The translations under genes were made by a program, and so were the position numbers. Positions 45,734 to 55,257 of a DNA stretch of 64,000 nucleotides are shown here, in pieces; positions within the stretch are counted from its first letter, which is position 1, and each line of letters starts with the position of its first letter. The notes under the pieces are model-generated. The model was not told the DNA's origin and searched no databases. It saw only the letters and a program-made list of their open reading frames with translations. This DNA is from Actinomadura cremea. Its GTDB lineage: Bacteria > Actinomycetota > Actinomycetes > Streptosporangiales > Streptosporangiaceae. Location of the stretch: the NCBI RefSeq assembly GCF_014648495.1, contig NZ_BMRF01000002.1:728510-792509 (forward strand), written 5' to 3'.

Positions 45734-48112
45734 TCACAGGCTGATGTCGTGCTCGCCGCCCGCCAGCTCGACCGCCTCGCCCAGCTCGACGTCGAACCGG
45801 AAGCGGTGGGCCAGGGACGCGTCGAGGAGTTCGAGGACGGCGCGGTCCCGGCCGGTGACCGCCGGGTTCGCCAGGGCCGCGCCGACCGCGCCGAGGTCGC
45901 GGGGCACGAGGTCGGCGACGGGGCGCGGGACGAGCGCGGGCACCTCGCGCGGGCGCAGGTCGAACAGGTCGATGCGTCCGTCGCCGTGCCCGGCGGCGAG
46001 GAACTCGCCGCCGGGCGACACCGTCAGCCCGGTCGGCCTGGCACCGGACGGCGAGCGGCGGACGTCGACGGGAGCCAGCGTCGCGCCGCTCAGGAAGTGC
46101 AGGTCGCCGGTCCGGTCGGCGATGACGACCTGGCCGGTGCGGGGCATGACGCCGAGGCCCGCGCACCCCTGGATCTGCGCGTGCCGCGCGGGGACGCGGT
46201 GCCCGTCCGCCACCCGCAGCCGCACCGTCCATCCCTTGGGGTCGGCGCAGGCGACCGTGTCGGCGTCGGTGAACGCGACCTCGGTGACCGGCCGTCCCGG
46301 GTGGGCGCCGACGGCGTGGCCCGTGGCGGGGTCGATGAGGTGCACCGAGCGGCCGAGCAGCGCGAGCCGTCCCGACCCGCGGTGCGCGACGATCCGGCGC
46401 GGCCACTGGCGCAGGCCCAGCCCGAAGTCCGTCACGGGCCGGGCCGCCACCGGGTCGCCGTCGGCGCCGCCGAGCAGCAGGTCCCCGTCGCGGGTGCCGC
46501 CCGCGAACGTCCCGTCGCCGGTCAGCGCGAGCGACGTGACGGACCCGAAGCCGGTGTGCAGCGTCCGGTCCGACTCGCCCGCGCAGCGCACCACCCGGCA
46601 CGGCCCCGCCCCGCCCCGGCCCCGCTCCCCGGCGAGGACGACGCCGTTCCCGACGTGCAGGACGCACCCGACGGGGGAGTCGAACCAGTCGTAGCGCTCG
46701 ACGAGCCGCGCGGCGCGCAGGTCGAACACGCCCGCGACGCCGGCGCGTCCCGCGACGGCGAGGAACGGGCCGTCCGGGGCGAACGACACGTCGTCGACGC
46801 TGTGCCGGAAGCGCAGCCGCCCCCGCGGCGCGGCCGTCCACAGCGCGTCGCCGCCGTCGCGCAGCCCGGCCGCCACGGCCGCGCGGTCGGCCTCGCGGAA
46901 CAGCGTGAAGAGCCCGCGCTCGTCGTCGCCGTCCGGAGCCCAGCGGTCGAAGAGGGAGAACAGCGCGGCGCCGGTCGAGATCGGGACGTCCAGGACGAGC
47001 GACCACAGGTCGTCCCACGCGCGGCGTTCGGCGAGCTGCTCGGCGAGGTAGCGGATCTCGCCGGGCGGCATCTCCGCGATGCGGGCGCGGCGGTCGTCGC
47101 CGACGATGACGCGGACGAGGTCGAGTTCGCCCGCCGCGAGCATCGCCACCCGGAGCCGCGCCCGGTCGCCGTCCGCGCGCGACAGGTACGCGAGCGACAG
47201 CAGGCGCCCGTCCGGATCGAGCGCGCGGCACTGGTGCTGCTGCCCCGTGAGCAGGAAGAACGCGGCCCGCGCCACCGGGTCGGCGGGCGCGTACCCGTGC
47301 TCGGCGCAGAAGGCGGCGAGGTCCTCCCGGTCGGCCGCGCGCTCGCACAGCTCCTCGATGAGCGGACGGTCGTCCAGCGCGCGGAACTTCTCCGCGGCGA
47401 TGTCGCGGAGGGGGTGGCCGCGCATGAGCAGCGCGTCCAGGAGCGCCTCCCGGTACGGCGTCCGCCGCAGCACCGTCGCGTCCGTCTCCAGCGCGACGAC
47501 GCTCGGCAGGGCGAACCGCTCGTCGTCCGCCGGGCGGCCCCACCGCAGCAGCGCGTCCCCCAGTTCCCCGGCCGGCGCGTCGAACCACGCCGCCCACAGG
47601 GTCTCGAGCTTCGGACCCGGCGGTGGCGCGTCACCGGCCAGCAGGACGTCCCGCAGCGGCGTCCCCGGTCCGGTGTCGGCGTCCCACAGCGCGTGCAGCA
47701 TCGGGCCGGTCGCCGTCCGGCAGGACGCGGCGGCGTGCGCCCGGACGTCCGGGTCGGGGTCGGTGAGCAGCTCCGGCGCCCACCCGGCGTCCGGCGGCTC
47801 CCACGCGCCGAGCCGGTCGTGGAGCGCGAGCGTCCGGAGGCGGGCGGGCATCAGGGCGGCGACGGCGCCCGTGTCCAGGACGATCTCGCGCAGCGCGGGT
47901 TCGCGGGTCCTGACCCACCAGCCCGCGATCCGCTGCCGCGCCCGCTCGTGCAGCCGGTGGGACGGCGTCCGCGCGATCAGGACGACGGCGTCGCGGGCGG
48001 CGGCGTCGCCGTCCGCCGCGTCCGCGAACAGCCGCTTCGCCGTTCGCGCGCCCCACGGGCCGCGCCGTCCGCTCGCGGCGACCCGCCGGTCCACGTCCGT
48101 CCGTTCCGTCAC
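45734..48112 (-). CDS. Paralogue 8 of 8: helical N-terminal half plus WD40-like beta-propeller
   Basis: The 792-residue protein ends with HRFRFDVELG and GEHDISL, the tail shared by all eight paralogues. The first ~390 residues are HEAT-like helices; about residues 410-730 hold WD40-like strands: VDDVSFAPDGPFLAVAG, GVFDLRAARLVERY, VTSLALTGDG and GEFLAAGHGDGRIDLFDLR. No enzymatic motif is visible, so a scaffold or ligand-sensing role is likely. GDDRRARIAEMPPGEIRYLAE is also found in paralogues 1 and 5. GTG at 48112 sits 10 bp after the paralogue 7 stop within TGAGGGGAG. It is the last copy, 80 bp ahead of Hsp70. Confidence 0.88.
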   Translation of the reverse strand: MTERTDVDRRVAASGRRGPWGARTAKRLFADAADGDAAARDAVVLIARTPSHRLHERARQRIAGWWVRTREPALREIVLDTGAVAALMPARLRTLALHDRLGAWEPPDAGWAPELLTDPDPDVRAHAAASCRTATGPMLHALWDADTGPGTPLRDVLLAGDAPPPGPKLETLWAAWFDAPAGELGDALLRWGRPADDERFALPSVVALETDATVLRRTPYREALLDALLMRGHPLRDIAAEKFRALDDRPLIEELCERAADREDLAAFCAEHGYAPADPVARAAFFLLTGQQHQCRALDPDGRLLSLAYLSRADGDRARLRVAMLAAGELDLVRVIVGDDRRARIAEMPPGEIRYLAEQLAERRAWDDLWSLVLDVPISTGAALFSLFDRWAPDGDDERGLFTLFREADRAAVAAGLRDGGDALWTAAPRGRLRFRHSVDDVSFAPDGPFLAVAGRAGVAGVFDLRAARLVERYDWFDSPVGCVLHVGNGVVLAGERGRGGAGPCRVVRCAGESDRTLHTGFGSVTSLALTGDGTFAGGTRDGDLLLGGADGDPVAARPVTDFGLGLRQWPRRIVAHRGSGRLALLGRSVHLIDPATGHAVGAHPGRPVTEVAFTDADTVACADPKGWTVRLRVADGHRVPARHAQIQGCAGLGVMPRTGQVVIADRTGDLHFLSGATLAPVDVRRSPSGARPTGLTVSPGGEFLAAGHGDGRIDLFDLRPREVPALVPRPVADLVPRDLGAVGAALANPAVTGRDRAVLELLDASLAHRFRFDVELGEAVELAGGEHDISL

Positions 48113-48122
48113 CGTGCTCCCC

Positions 48123-50486
48123 TCACAGGCCGATGTCGTGCTCGCCGCCCGCCGGGCGGACGTTTCTTACCACTTCGACGTCGAAGCGGAACCGATGGTG
48201 CAGGCCCGTTCGGACGAGTTCGAGGACGGCTCGGGCGTCCGCGCCGATCTCCGGGGCGGCGAGCGAGGCGTCCACGAGTCCGAGGTCGCGGGGCACGAGG
48301 TCCGCCACGGGCGTCCGGGCGATGTCGAGCACCCGCCCGGCGGACACGTCGAACACCTCGACGCCGTTCAGGTGGCCGACGGCGAGGAAGTCCTCGCGGG
48401 GCGACACGGCCAGGCGCCGGGCCGAGGCCGGAGCCGGGTTCCGGGGCGCGGTGAACCGGTGGACGCTCGTCAGCCGTTCGCCGTCGAGGAAGTCCAGCGC
48501 CCCGCTCTCGTCCCCGATGACGATCTGCCCGGTGACCGGCAGCGCCAGGGGCCCGAGGCCCCAACCGTCCGGCAGCGGGAAGCGGGGACCGGGCTCCCCG
48601 TGCCGCAGCGATGTCCGTGTCAGATGGGCGTTCGAGGCGCCGAACCCGCCGTAGACGAGAGTGTCGGCGTCGACGAACGCGGCCCGGTGGGTCAGCCTGC
48701 CGATCCGGCGTGCGGTGACGTCCCCCGTCGCCGAGTCGATGACCGTCAGCCCCTCCAGCCCGTGCACCACGATCCGCCCGGACTCGCGATGCGCCGCGAT
48801 GATGTCCCCGTACAGGCAGTCGTTGCCGTACGCATAGGTCGAGCGGAGCCTGGTCACGTCCTCCGCGGTGCCCCGCAGCAGCCATCCGTCGCGCGTGCTC
48901 ACCACGAAGCCGTCGCCCACCGCGACCAGCGAGACGACCTCGCCGGGCGCCGAGTGCAGGGGCCGCCGGGTGCCGTCGGCACATCGCGTCAACCGGTCCG
49001 GACTCCGCCTGCCGCGCGTGCGCTCGGCGACGATCAGGACGCCGTCCGAGAGGTGCAGGACGTGCCGGACGGGCCTGTCGAACTCGTACTGGTCGGTGAT
49101 CCGCCCAGTACTCAGGTCGAACACGACGACGGCGTCCTTGCGGTCCACGGCGAGAGACTGGGTGTCGGGGGAGAACGACATCAGGCCGATGCTCCCGGGG
49201 ACGTCCAGGTGCGAGTGGGGGAGCGCCGATCGCCGTTCGTTCCGCAACTCCCGCAGCCCGGCCTGGACGGTCGCGGGGTCGGCGGCGCGGAGCGTGCCGA
49301 AGTACCGGTGTTCGTCGTCGTCGCGCGGTGCCCAGTGGTCGAAGTGCCGGACGAGTTCGACGCCGGTCGCGATGGGGGCGTCCTGGACGAGCGTCCACAG
49401 GTCGTCCCATTCGCGGCGTGCGGCGAGCCGTTCGGCGAGGTAGCGGGCCTCCTCCTCGCCCATCTGCGCGAGGCGGTCGCCTGCGACGACGTGGACGAGG
49501 TCGAGTTCGCCCGCCGTGAGCATGGCGTCCCGGATGCGCGCGCGTTCGCCGTCCGGGGCGGCCGCGTAGCCGAGGGCGAGCAGGCGTCCGTCCGGGTCGA
49601 GGGCGCGGTGCTGGTCGGGCTGTTCGGTGAGCAGGAAGAACACGCCGCGCCGTACCGGATCGGCGGGTGCGAGCCGGTGCTTCCGGCAGAGGCGTGCCAG
49701 CCGCGTGTTGAGCAGGGCCCGCTCGCACAGTTCGTCGACGAGGGCGGGCTCGCCGAGGCGGACGATCGTCTCCGCCGCCCTGTCGCACAGCGGATGGTCG
49801 TCGAGGGCGAGCGCTTCGCGGAACGCTCGCCGATGCGCCGGGTCGCGCACCTCCGGCTCGGCCGCCACCGCTATGACGCTCAACGAGGCGCGCTGCGGGT
49901 CGGTCGAGGGCACTCCCCACCGGAACAGCGCCTCCGCGAGCGTTCCATCGGCGGTTTCGAGCCAATCGGCCCACAGGGCGTCCAGCCACCGGCGCGGCGG
50001 CGGTTCCTCGTTCCGGAGGAGGAGTCCCGTCAACGGGGTGTTCCGGCGACCGATGGCCCACAGGGCTCCGAGCAACGTGCCCGAGGCGTTCCGGCAGGCG
50101 TCGGCCGCGCGCTCGCGGACGTCCGGGTCGGAGTCGGCGAGCAGCTCGGGCACCCACCTGGCGTCCCAGACCCCCCACTCGCCGAGCCGGTCGTGCAGCG
50201 CGAGCGTCTGGAGGCGGGCGGGGTTCGGGGCGGCGACGGCGCCGGTCTCCAGGACGGCCCGCCGCAGCTCGGGATCGCGGGTCTCGGCCCACCACCTTCC
50301 TATGCGCACCCGGGCCACCTCGTACAGCCGGTGCTCGGGCGTCCGCGCGATCAGAACGACGGCGTCGCGTGCGGCGGCGTCGCCGTCCTCCGCGCCGGCG
50401 AGCAGCCGCTTCGCCGCCCGCGCGCCCCGCGGCCAGTGCCGTCCGGTCGCGGCGATCCACTGGTCGGCGTCCTTCGGTCGCGTCAC
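48123..50486 (-). CDS. Paralogue 7 of 8
   Basis: The 787-residue protein has the same plan as its neighbours: a start region with ARAAKRLLAGAEDGDAAARDAVVLIARTPEHRL-like helix pairs, HEAT-like helices, then propeller strands (VVVFDLSTGRITDQYEFD, VRHVLHLSDGVLIVAERT) and a tail with HRFRFDVEV and GEHDIGL. It lacks the GDDRRARI motif and has RLAQMGEEEARYLAE instead, as does paralogue 6. Two segments are identical in DNA to paralogue 6 (48171-48305 and 49316-49538), while the rest differs, so conversion is likely. GTG at 50486 follows the paralogue 6 stop by 10 bp. Confidence 0.88.
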   Translation of the reverse strand: MTRPKDADQWIAATGRHWPRGARAAKRLLAGAEDGDAAARDAVVLIARTPEHRLYEVARVRIGRWWAETRDPELRRAVLETGAVAAPNPARLQTLALHDRLGEWGVWDARWVPELLADSDPDVRERAADACRNASGTLLGALWAIGRRNTPLTGLLLRNEEPPPRRWLDALWADWLETADGTLAEALFRWGVPSTDPQRASLSVIAVAAEPEVRDPAHRRAFREALALDDHPLCDRAAETIVRLGEPALVDELCERALLNTRLARLCRKHRLAPADPVRRGVFFLLTEQPDQHRALDPDGRLLALGYAAAPDGERARIRDAMLTAGELDLVHVVAGDRLAQMGEEEARYLAERLAARREWDDLWTLVQDAPIATGVELVRHFDHWAPRDDDEHRYFGTLRAADPATVQAGLRELRNERRSALPHSHLDVPGSIGLMSFSPDTQSLAVDRKDAVVVFDLSTGRITDQYEFDRPVRHVLHLSDGVLIVAERTRGRRSPDRLTRCADGTRRPLHSAPGEVVSLVAVGDGFVVSTRDGWLLRGTAEDVTRLRSTYAYGNDCLYGDIIAAHRESGRIVVHGLEGLTVIDSATGDVTARRIGRLTHRAAFVDADTLVYGGFGASNAHLTRTSLRHGEPGPRFPLPDGWGLGPLALPVTGQIVIGDESGALDFLDGERLTSVHRFTAPRNPAPASARRLAVSPREDFLAVGHLNGVEVFDVSAGRVLDIARTPVADLVPRDLGLVDASLAAPEIGADARAVLELVRTGLHHRFRFDVEVVRNVRPAGGEHDIGL

Positions 50487-50496
50487 CGTGCTCCCC

Positions 50497-52857
50497 TCAC
50501 AGGCCGATGTCGTGCTCGCCGGCGGCGGGCCGGACGTCCCCGCCCACTTCGACGTCGAAGCGGAACCGATGGTGCAGGCCCGTTCGGACGAGTTCGAGGA
50601 CGGCTCGGGCGTCCGCGCCGATCTCCGGGGCGGCGAGCGAGGCGTCCACGAGTCCGAGGTCGCGGGGCACGAGGTCCGCGACCGGGCCCCGGACCAGGTC
50701 GGGCACCCGCCCGGCGCGGACGTCGAACACCTCGACGCCGCCGCGATGGCCGACCGCGAGGAAGTCCTCGCGGGGCGACACGGCCAGGCACCGGGTCAGC
50801 GCCTGGTGCTGCGGCGCGGTGTACCGGTGGACGCTCGTCAGCCGTTCGCCGTCGAAGAAGGTCAGCGAGCCGCGCCCGTTCGCGACGACGACCTGGCCGG
50901 TGACCGGCAGCACCTCGGGTCCGAAGTCCCATCCGAACGGCAGCGGGGAGTCGGGGCCGACCTCCTCGCCCGGCGGCGACACCCGCGTCAGCCGGTCCTT
51001 CGCGGTGCCCAGCATGGAGCAGACGAGCGTGTCGGCGTCGAGGAACGAGGCCCGGAAGGCCGCCCGGTCGAGCCGGACGGTGGCGGTGACGCTCCCGGCC
51101 GCGGGGTCGATCAGCGTGAGCGTCCGGTTGAGCACGGCGATCCGTCCGGACCCGCGATGCGCCGTGATCAGCCAGGGGTACAGGAGGTCGGTCCCGTACG
51201 CGTCGTCGGGCCGGACCTCGGTCACGCCCTCCGGGGTGCCCAGCAGCAGGGTCTCCGTGCGCGTGGACGCCGCGAAGCCGTCGCCCGCCGCCACCAGGGA
51301 GACGATCCGGCCGGACGTCGTGTGCAGGGTGCTCCGGGAGCCGTTCGCGCATCGCGTCAACCGCCCCGGCCCCCGCCTGCCGCCGGTGCGCTCGGCGACG
51401 ACCAGGACGCCGCCCCCGAGGTGCAGGACGTGCCGGACGGGCCGGTCGAACGCGTACCGGTCGGTGATCCGCCCGGTGCCCAGGTCGAACACGATGACGG
51501 TGCCCGCGCCGTCCGCGACCGCGAGGGACGGCGCGTCCGGGGCGAACGACATCGCGTCGGCGCGCTCGGGGACGTCCAGGTGCGAGTGCGGGAGCGCCGA
51601 TCGCCGTTCGTTCCGGAGGCTGAGCAGCCCGGCCTGGACGGTCGCGTGGTCGGCGGCGCGGAGCGCGTCGAAGTACCGGTGTTCGCCGTCGTCGCGCGGT
51701 GCCCAGTGGTCGAAGTGCCGGACGAGTTCGACGCCGGTCGCGATGGGGGCGTCCTGGACGAGCGTCCACAGGTCGTCCCATTCGCGGCGTGCGGCGAGCC
51801 GTTCGGCGAGGTAGCGGGCCTCCTCCTCGCCCATCTGCGCGAGGCGGTCGCCTGCGACGACGTGGACGAGGTCGAGTTCGCCCGCCGTGAGCATGGCGTC
51901 CCGGATGCGTTCGCGTTCGCCGTCCGGGGCCGCGGCGTAGGCGAGGGCGAGCAGGCGTCCGTCCGGGTCGAGGGCTCGGTGCTGGTCGGGCTGTCCGGTG
52001 AGCAGGAAGAACACGCCGCGCCGTACCGGGCCGGTGGGGACGAGCCCGTGTTCGCGGCAGAGGCGGGCCAGCCGCGTGGTGAGCAGGGCCCGCTCGCACA
52101 GTTCATCGACGAGGGCGGGCTCGCCGAGGAGGGCGATCGTCTCCGCCACCCTGTCGCACAGCGGGTGATCGTGGAGAGCGAGCGCGTTCCCGAGCGCGGC
52201 ACGATGCTCCGGGGCACGCAGTTTCTCCGGGTCTGTCTCCAAAGCGATGACGCTCAACGGGCCGTGCGGGGGGTCGGTCGCGGGCAGCCCCCACCGGAAC
52301 AGCGCCTCCTCGATCACACCATCGGCGGTGTCGAGCCATTCGGCCCACAGGGTGTCCAGCGACGGGCCCGGCGGCGGTTCGCCCTTCCGCAGGAGGATCT
52401 CCGCCAGCGGGGCGTCCGGTGGCCCGGCGGCCCACAGGGCGTCGAGCAGCGCGCCGGAGGCGTTCCGGCAGGCGTCGGCCGCGCGCTCGCGGACGTCCGG
52501 GTCGGGGTCGGTGAGCAGTTCGGGTGCCCACGCGGCCTCGGACGGGTCCCACTCGCCGAGCCGGTCGTGCAGCGCGAGGGTCAGCAGGCGCGCGGGCGCT
52601 TCGGCGGCGACGGCGCCGGTGTCCAGGACGGCCCGCCGCAGTTCGGGGTCGCGGGTGTCGGCCCACCACGCCGCGATCATCGCCTTCGCGTCCTCGCGGA
52701 ACCGGTGCTCCGGGGTCCGCGCGATGCGCCGGACGCCGTCCCGCGCGTCGGGATCGCGGTTGCGGCCGTCCGCGAACAGCCGGCGGGCCGCCCACGCGCC
52801 CCACGGCCCGCGCCGCCGGCTCGCGGCGACCCTTCTGCGCGCCCTGCCCGGTCTCAC
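50497..52857 (-). CDS. Paralogue 6 of 8
   Basis: The 786-residue protein is nearest to paralogue 7: same middle (RLAQMGEEEARYLAE, VELVRHFDHWAPRDD), same tail (LHHRFRFDVEV, GEHDIGL), but clearly different propeller blades and N-terminal half (GRNRDPDARDGVRRIARTPEHRF). Propeller strands include ADAMSFAPDAPSLAVADG and VIVFDLGTGRITDRYAFD. The start is GTG at 52857, 10 bp after the paralogue 5 stop. No catalytic residues are visible. Confidence 0.88.
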   Translation of the reverse strand: MRPGRARRRVAASRRRGPWGAWAARRLFADGRNRDPDARDGVRRIARTPEHRFREDAKAMIAAWWADTRDPELRRAVLDTGAVAAEAPARLLTLALHDRLGEWDPSEAAWAPELLTDPDPDVRERAADACRNASGALLDALWAAGPPDAPLAEILLRKGEPPPGPSLDTLWAEWLDTADGVIEEALFRWGLPATDPPHGPLSVIALETDPEKLRAPEHRAALGNALALHDHPLCDRVAETIALLGEPALVDELCERALLTTRLARLCREHGLVPTGPVRRGVFFLLTGQPDQHRALDPDGRLLALAYAAAPDGERERIRDAMLTAGELDLVHVVAGDRLAQMGEEEARYLAERLAARREWDDLWTLVQDAPIATGVELVRHFDHWAPRDDGEHRYFDALRAADHATVQAGLLSLRNERRSALPHSHLDVPERADAMSFAPDAPSLAVADGAGTVIVFDLGTGRITDRYAFDRPVRHVLHLGGGVLVVAERTGGRRGPGRLTRCANGSRSTLHTTSGRIVSLVAAGDGFAASTRTETLLLGTPEGVTEVRPDDAYGTDLLYPWLITAHRGSGRIAVLNRTLTLIDPAAGSVTATVRLDRAAFRASFLDADTLVCSMLGTAKDRLTRVSPPGEEVGPDSPLPFGWDFGPEVLPVTGQVVVANGRGSLTFFDGERLTSVHRYTAPQHQALTRCLAVSPREDFLAVGHRGGVEVFDVRAGRVPDLVRGPVADLVPRDLGLVDASLAAPEIGADARAVLELVRTGLHHRFRFDVEVGGDVRPAAGEHDIGL

Positions 52858-52867
52858 GGTCGCTCCC

Positions 52868-55249
52868 TCACAGGCTGATGTCGTGCTCGCCGCCCGCGAG
52901 CGCGACGGACTCGCCGAGTTCGACGTCGAACCGGAACCGGTGCTCCAGGCAGGCCCGCAGCAGCCCGAGCGTCCGCCGCGTCCGGGCGTCGGCGGCCGGG
53001 TCCGCGCAGGCCGCCGCGACCAGCCCGAGGTGGCGGGGGAGGAAGGACGACATGGGGCGCCGGACGAGCGCGGGCACCTCCAGGAGCCGCAGGTCGAACA
53101 GGTCGATGGCGCCGTCCCGGTGGCCGACGGCGAGGAGGTCCCCGTCCGGCGACACCGTCAGCCCGGACGGCTTGCCGGTGCGCGGGGACGTGTGGACGCC
53201 GACGGGCGCCAGCCGTTCGCCGTCGAGGAAGTGCAGGGCGCCCCGCCCGTCGGCGACGACGACCCGGCGGGTCCGGGGGAGGACGCCCAGGCCCGCGAAC
53301 CCCGGGACCTTCGCGCGGTGGCGCGGCGCGGCGCGTCCGCCGTCCAGCGGCACGCGCGTCAGCGTCCCGTCGTGCTCGGCGCAGACGAGGGCGCCCGAGT
53401 CCGCGAACGCGATCCGTGCGGTCGTCGACCGGGGGTGGACGGGACGGGCGTGACCGGCGGCGCGGTCGAGCAGGTGGACCGAGCGGCCGAGCATGGCGAG
53501 CGGGGCGGCGCCGCGGTGGGCGGCGAGCCGCCGGGGCCACTGGCCCCTGCCCAGCCCGAACGACGCGACGCCGCGGGCCTCGACCCGGCCGTCCGGGCCG
53601 CCGAACAGCAGCGTGCCGTCCCGGGTGCCCGCCGCGAAGGCGCCGTCCCCGGTCAGCGTGAGGCAGTCGGCCGCGCCGGACGCCGTGTGCAGGACGCGCG
53701 TGCCGCCGTTGACGCAGCGCAGGATCCGGCACTGGGCCTGCCCGTGGTCGGGGTGCTCGCCCGCGACGAGGGTGCCGTTCCCGAGGTGCAGGACGCTCCC
53801 GACGGACGCGCCGAACCCCTCGTAGCGCTCGGTGAGCTCGGCGGTGCGCAGGTCGAACACGCCCGCGGCCTTGGTCATGCCCGCGACGGCGAGGTACGGG
53901 CCGTCCGGGGCGAACGACACGTCGTTGACGCGGCCCTGGAACAGGTAGCTCGCCTGGGGCTCGGCCTGGACCGGCTCCTGCCGGAGGCGTTCCGCGCCGG
54001 CCTCGACGAGTTCGGGGTCGGACTCGCGCAGCAGCGCGAACAGGCGGCGCTCGTCGTCGCCGCGGGGCGTCCACCGGTCGAACAGCCGGACCAGCTCGAC
54101 GCACGCGGTGACGGAGAGGTCCTGCAGCAGCGACCACAGGTCGTCCCATTCGCGACGGCGGGCGAGCTGCTCGGCCAGGTACCGGATCTCGCCGGGCGGC
54201 ATCTCCGGGATGCGGGCGCGGCGGTCGTCGCCGACGATGACGCGGACGAGGTCGAGTTCGCCCGCCGCGAGCATGGCGTCCCGGACGAGCGCGCGTTCGT
54301 CCTCCGGCGCGGCCGCGTAGGCGAGGGACAGCAGGCTCCCGTCGGGGTCGAGCGCGTGCTGCTGCTCGGGCCGTCCGGTCGCCATGAAGTACAGGGCGCG
54401 GCGTGCCGGGTCCGCCGGGGCGAGCCCGTGTTCGGCGCAGAACCCGGCCGCCCGCGCATCCGTCAGCGCCCGCGTGCACAGGTCGTCGACCAGGCGGCGC
54501 TCGTTCAGCGCGAGGAACTTCTCGACGGCGATGGCGCGGAGCGGGTGGCCGTCGAGGAAGAGGGCGTCGAGCAGGGCCGCGCGGTTCGGCCGCTTCAGCA
54601 GGACGGCCGTGTCCGTGGCGACCGCGACGACGGTCAGCGCCGCGCGGTGCCCGCCGGTCGCGGGCGTCGCCCACCGCAGCAGCGCGTCGCCCGTCCGCCG
54701 CTCGGGGTCGTCGAGCCAGACGTGCCACAGCGCGTCGAGGCCGGGGCCGGGCGGCGGCGCGTCGCCCGCGAGCAGGGCGGCGCCCAGCGGTGTCTCCAGG
54801 CCGGCGCAGACGTCCCAGAGCGCGGCGAGCATCGGGCCGGTGGCGGTCCGGCAGTGCTCGGCCGCCCGCTCCCTGACGTCGGGGTCGGCGTCGGCGAGCA
54901 GCACCGGCGCCCAGTCCGCCTCCCCTTCGTCCCACGCGTCGAGGCGGTCGTGGAGCGCGAGCGTCCGCAGCCGGGCGGGGAGGGCCATGGCGACGGCGCC
55001 GGTGGCGAGCACGGCGGCCCGGTACTCCGGGTCGCGGGTGTCGCACCACCACCCGGCGAGGACCTCCTTCGCCCATCCCGTCAGGCGGTGCTCCGGGAGC
55101 CCCGCGACCCGGATGATCCCGTCGCGGGCGTCCGCGTCGCCGGTCGACGCCGCCGCGAACAGCCGCGTCGCCGCCCACGCGCCGAGCGGGCCGCGCCGCG
55201 CGCTCGCGGCGGCCCACCGTTCCGTGCGCCTGCGTTTCCGTGTCGCCAT
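52868..55249 (-). CDS. Paralogue 5 of 8
   Basis: The 793-residue protein begins ATRKRRRTERWAAASARRG, with HEAT-like helices to about 400 and propeller strands after (VNDVSFAPDGPYLAVAG, GVFDLRTAELTERYEGF, GDLLAVGHRDGAIDLFDLR). The tail is HRFRFDVELG and GEHDISL. Like paralogues 1 and 8 it contains GDDRRARIPEMPPGEIRYLAE. ATG at 55249 is preceded by GAGGAG which overlaps the paralogue 4 stop (TGAGGAGAGCG). Confidence 0.88.
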   Translation of the reverse strand: MATRKRRRTERWAAASARRGPLGAWAATRLFAAASTGDADARDGIIRVAGLPEHRLTGWAKEVLAGWWCDTRDPEYRAAVLATGAVAMALPARLRTLALHDRLDAWDEGEADWAPVLLADADPDVRERAAEHCRTATGPMLAALWDVCAGLETPLGAALLAGDAPPPGPGLDALWHVWLDDPERRTGDALLRWATPATGGHRAALTVVAVATDTAVLLKRPNRAALLDALFLDGHPLRAIAVEKFLALNERRLVDDLCTRALTDARAAGFCAEHGLAPADPARRALYFMATGRPEQQHALDPDGSLLSLAYAAAPEDERALVRDAMLAAGELDLVRVIVGDDRRARIPEMPPGEIRYLAEQLARRREWDDLWSLLQDLSVTACVELVRLFDRWTPRGDDERRLFALLRESDPELVEAGAERLRQEPVQAEPQASYLFQGRVNDVSFAPDGPYLAVAGMTKAAGVFDLRTAELTERYEGFGASVGSVLHLGNGTLVAGEHPDHGQAQCRILRCVNGGTRVLHTASGAADCLTLTGDGAFAAGTRDGTLLFGGPDGRVEARGVASFGLGRGQWPRRLAAHRGAAPLAMLGRSVHLLDRAAGHARPVHPRSTTARIAFADSGALVCAEHDGTLTRVPLDGGRAAPRHRAKVPGFAGLGVLPRTRRVVVADGRGALHFLDGERLAPVGVHTSPRTGKPSGLTVSPDGDLLAVGHRDGAIDLFDLRLLEVPALVRRPMSSFLPRHLGLVAAACADPAADARTRRTLGLLRACLEHRFRFDVELGESVALAGGEHDISL

Positions 55250-55257
55250 CGCTCTCC

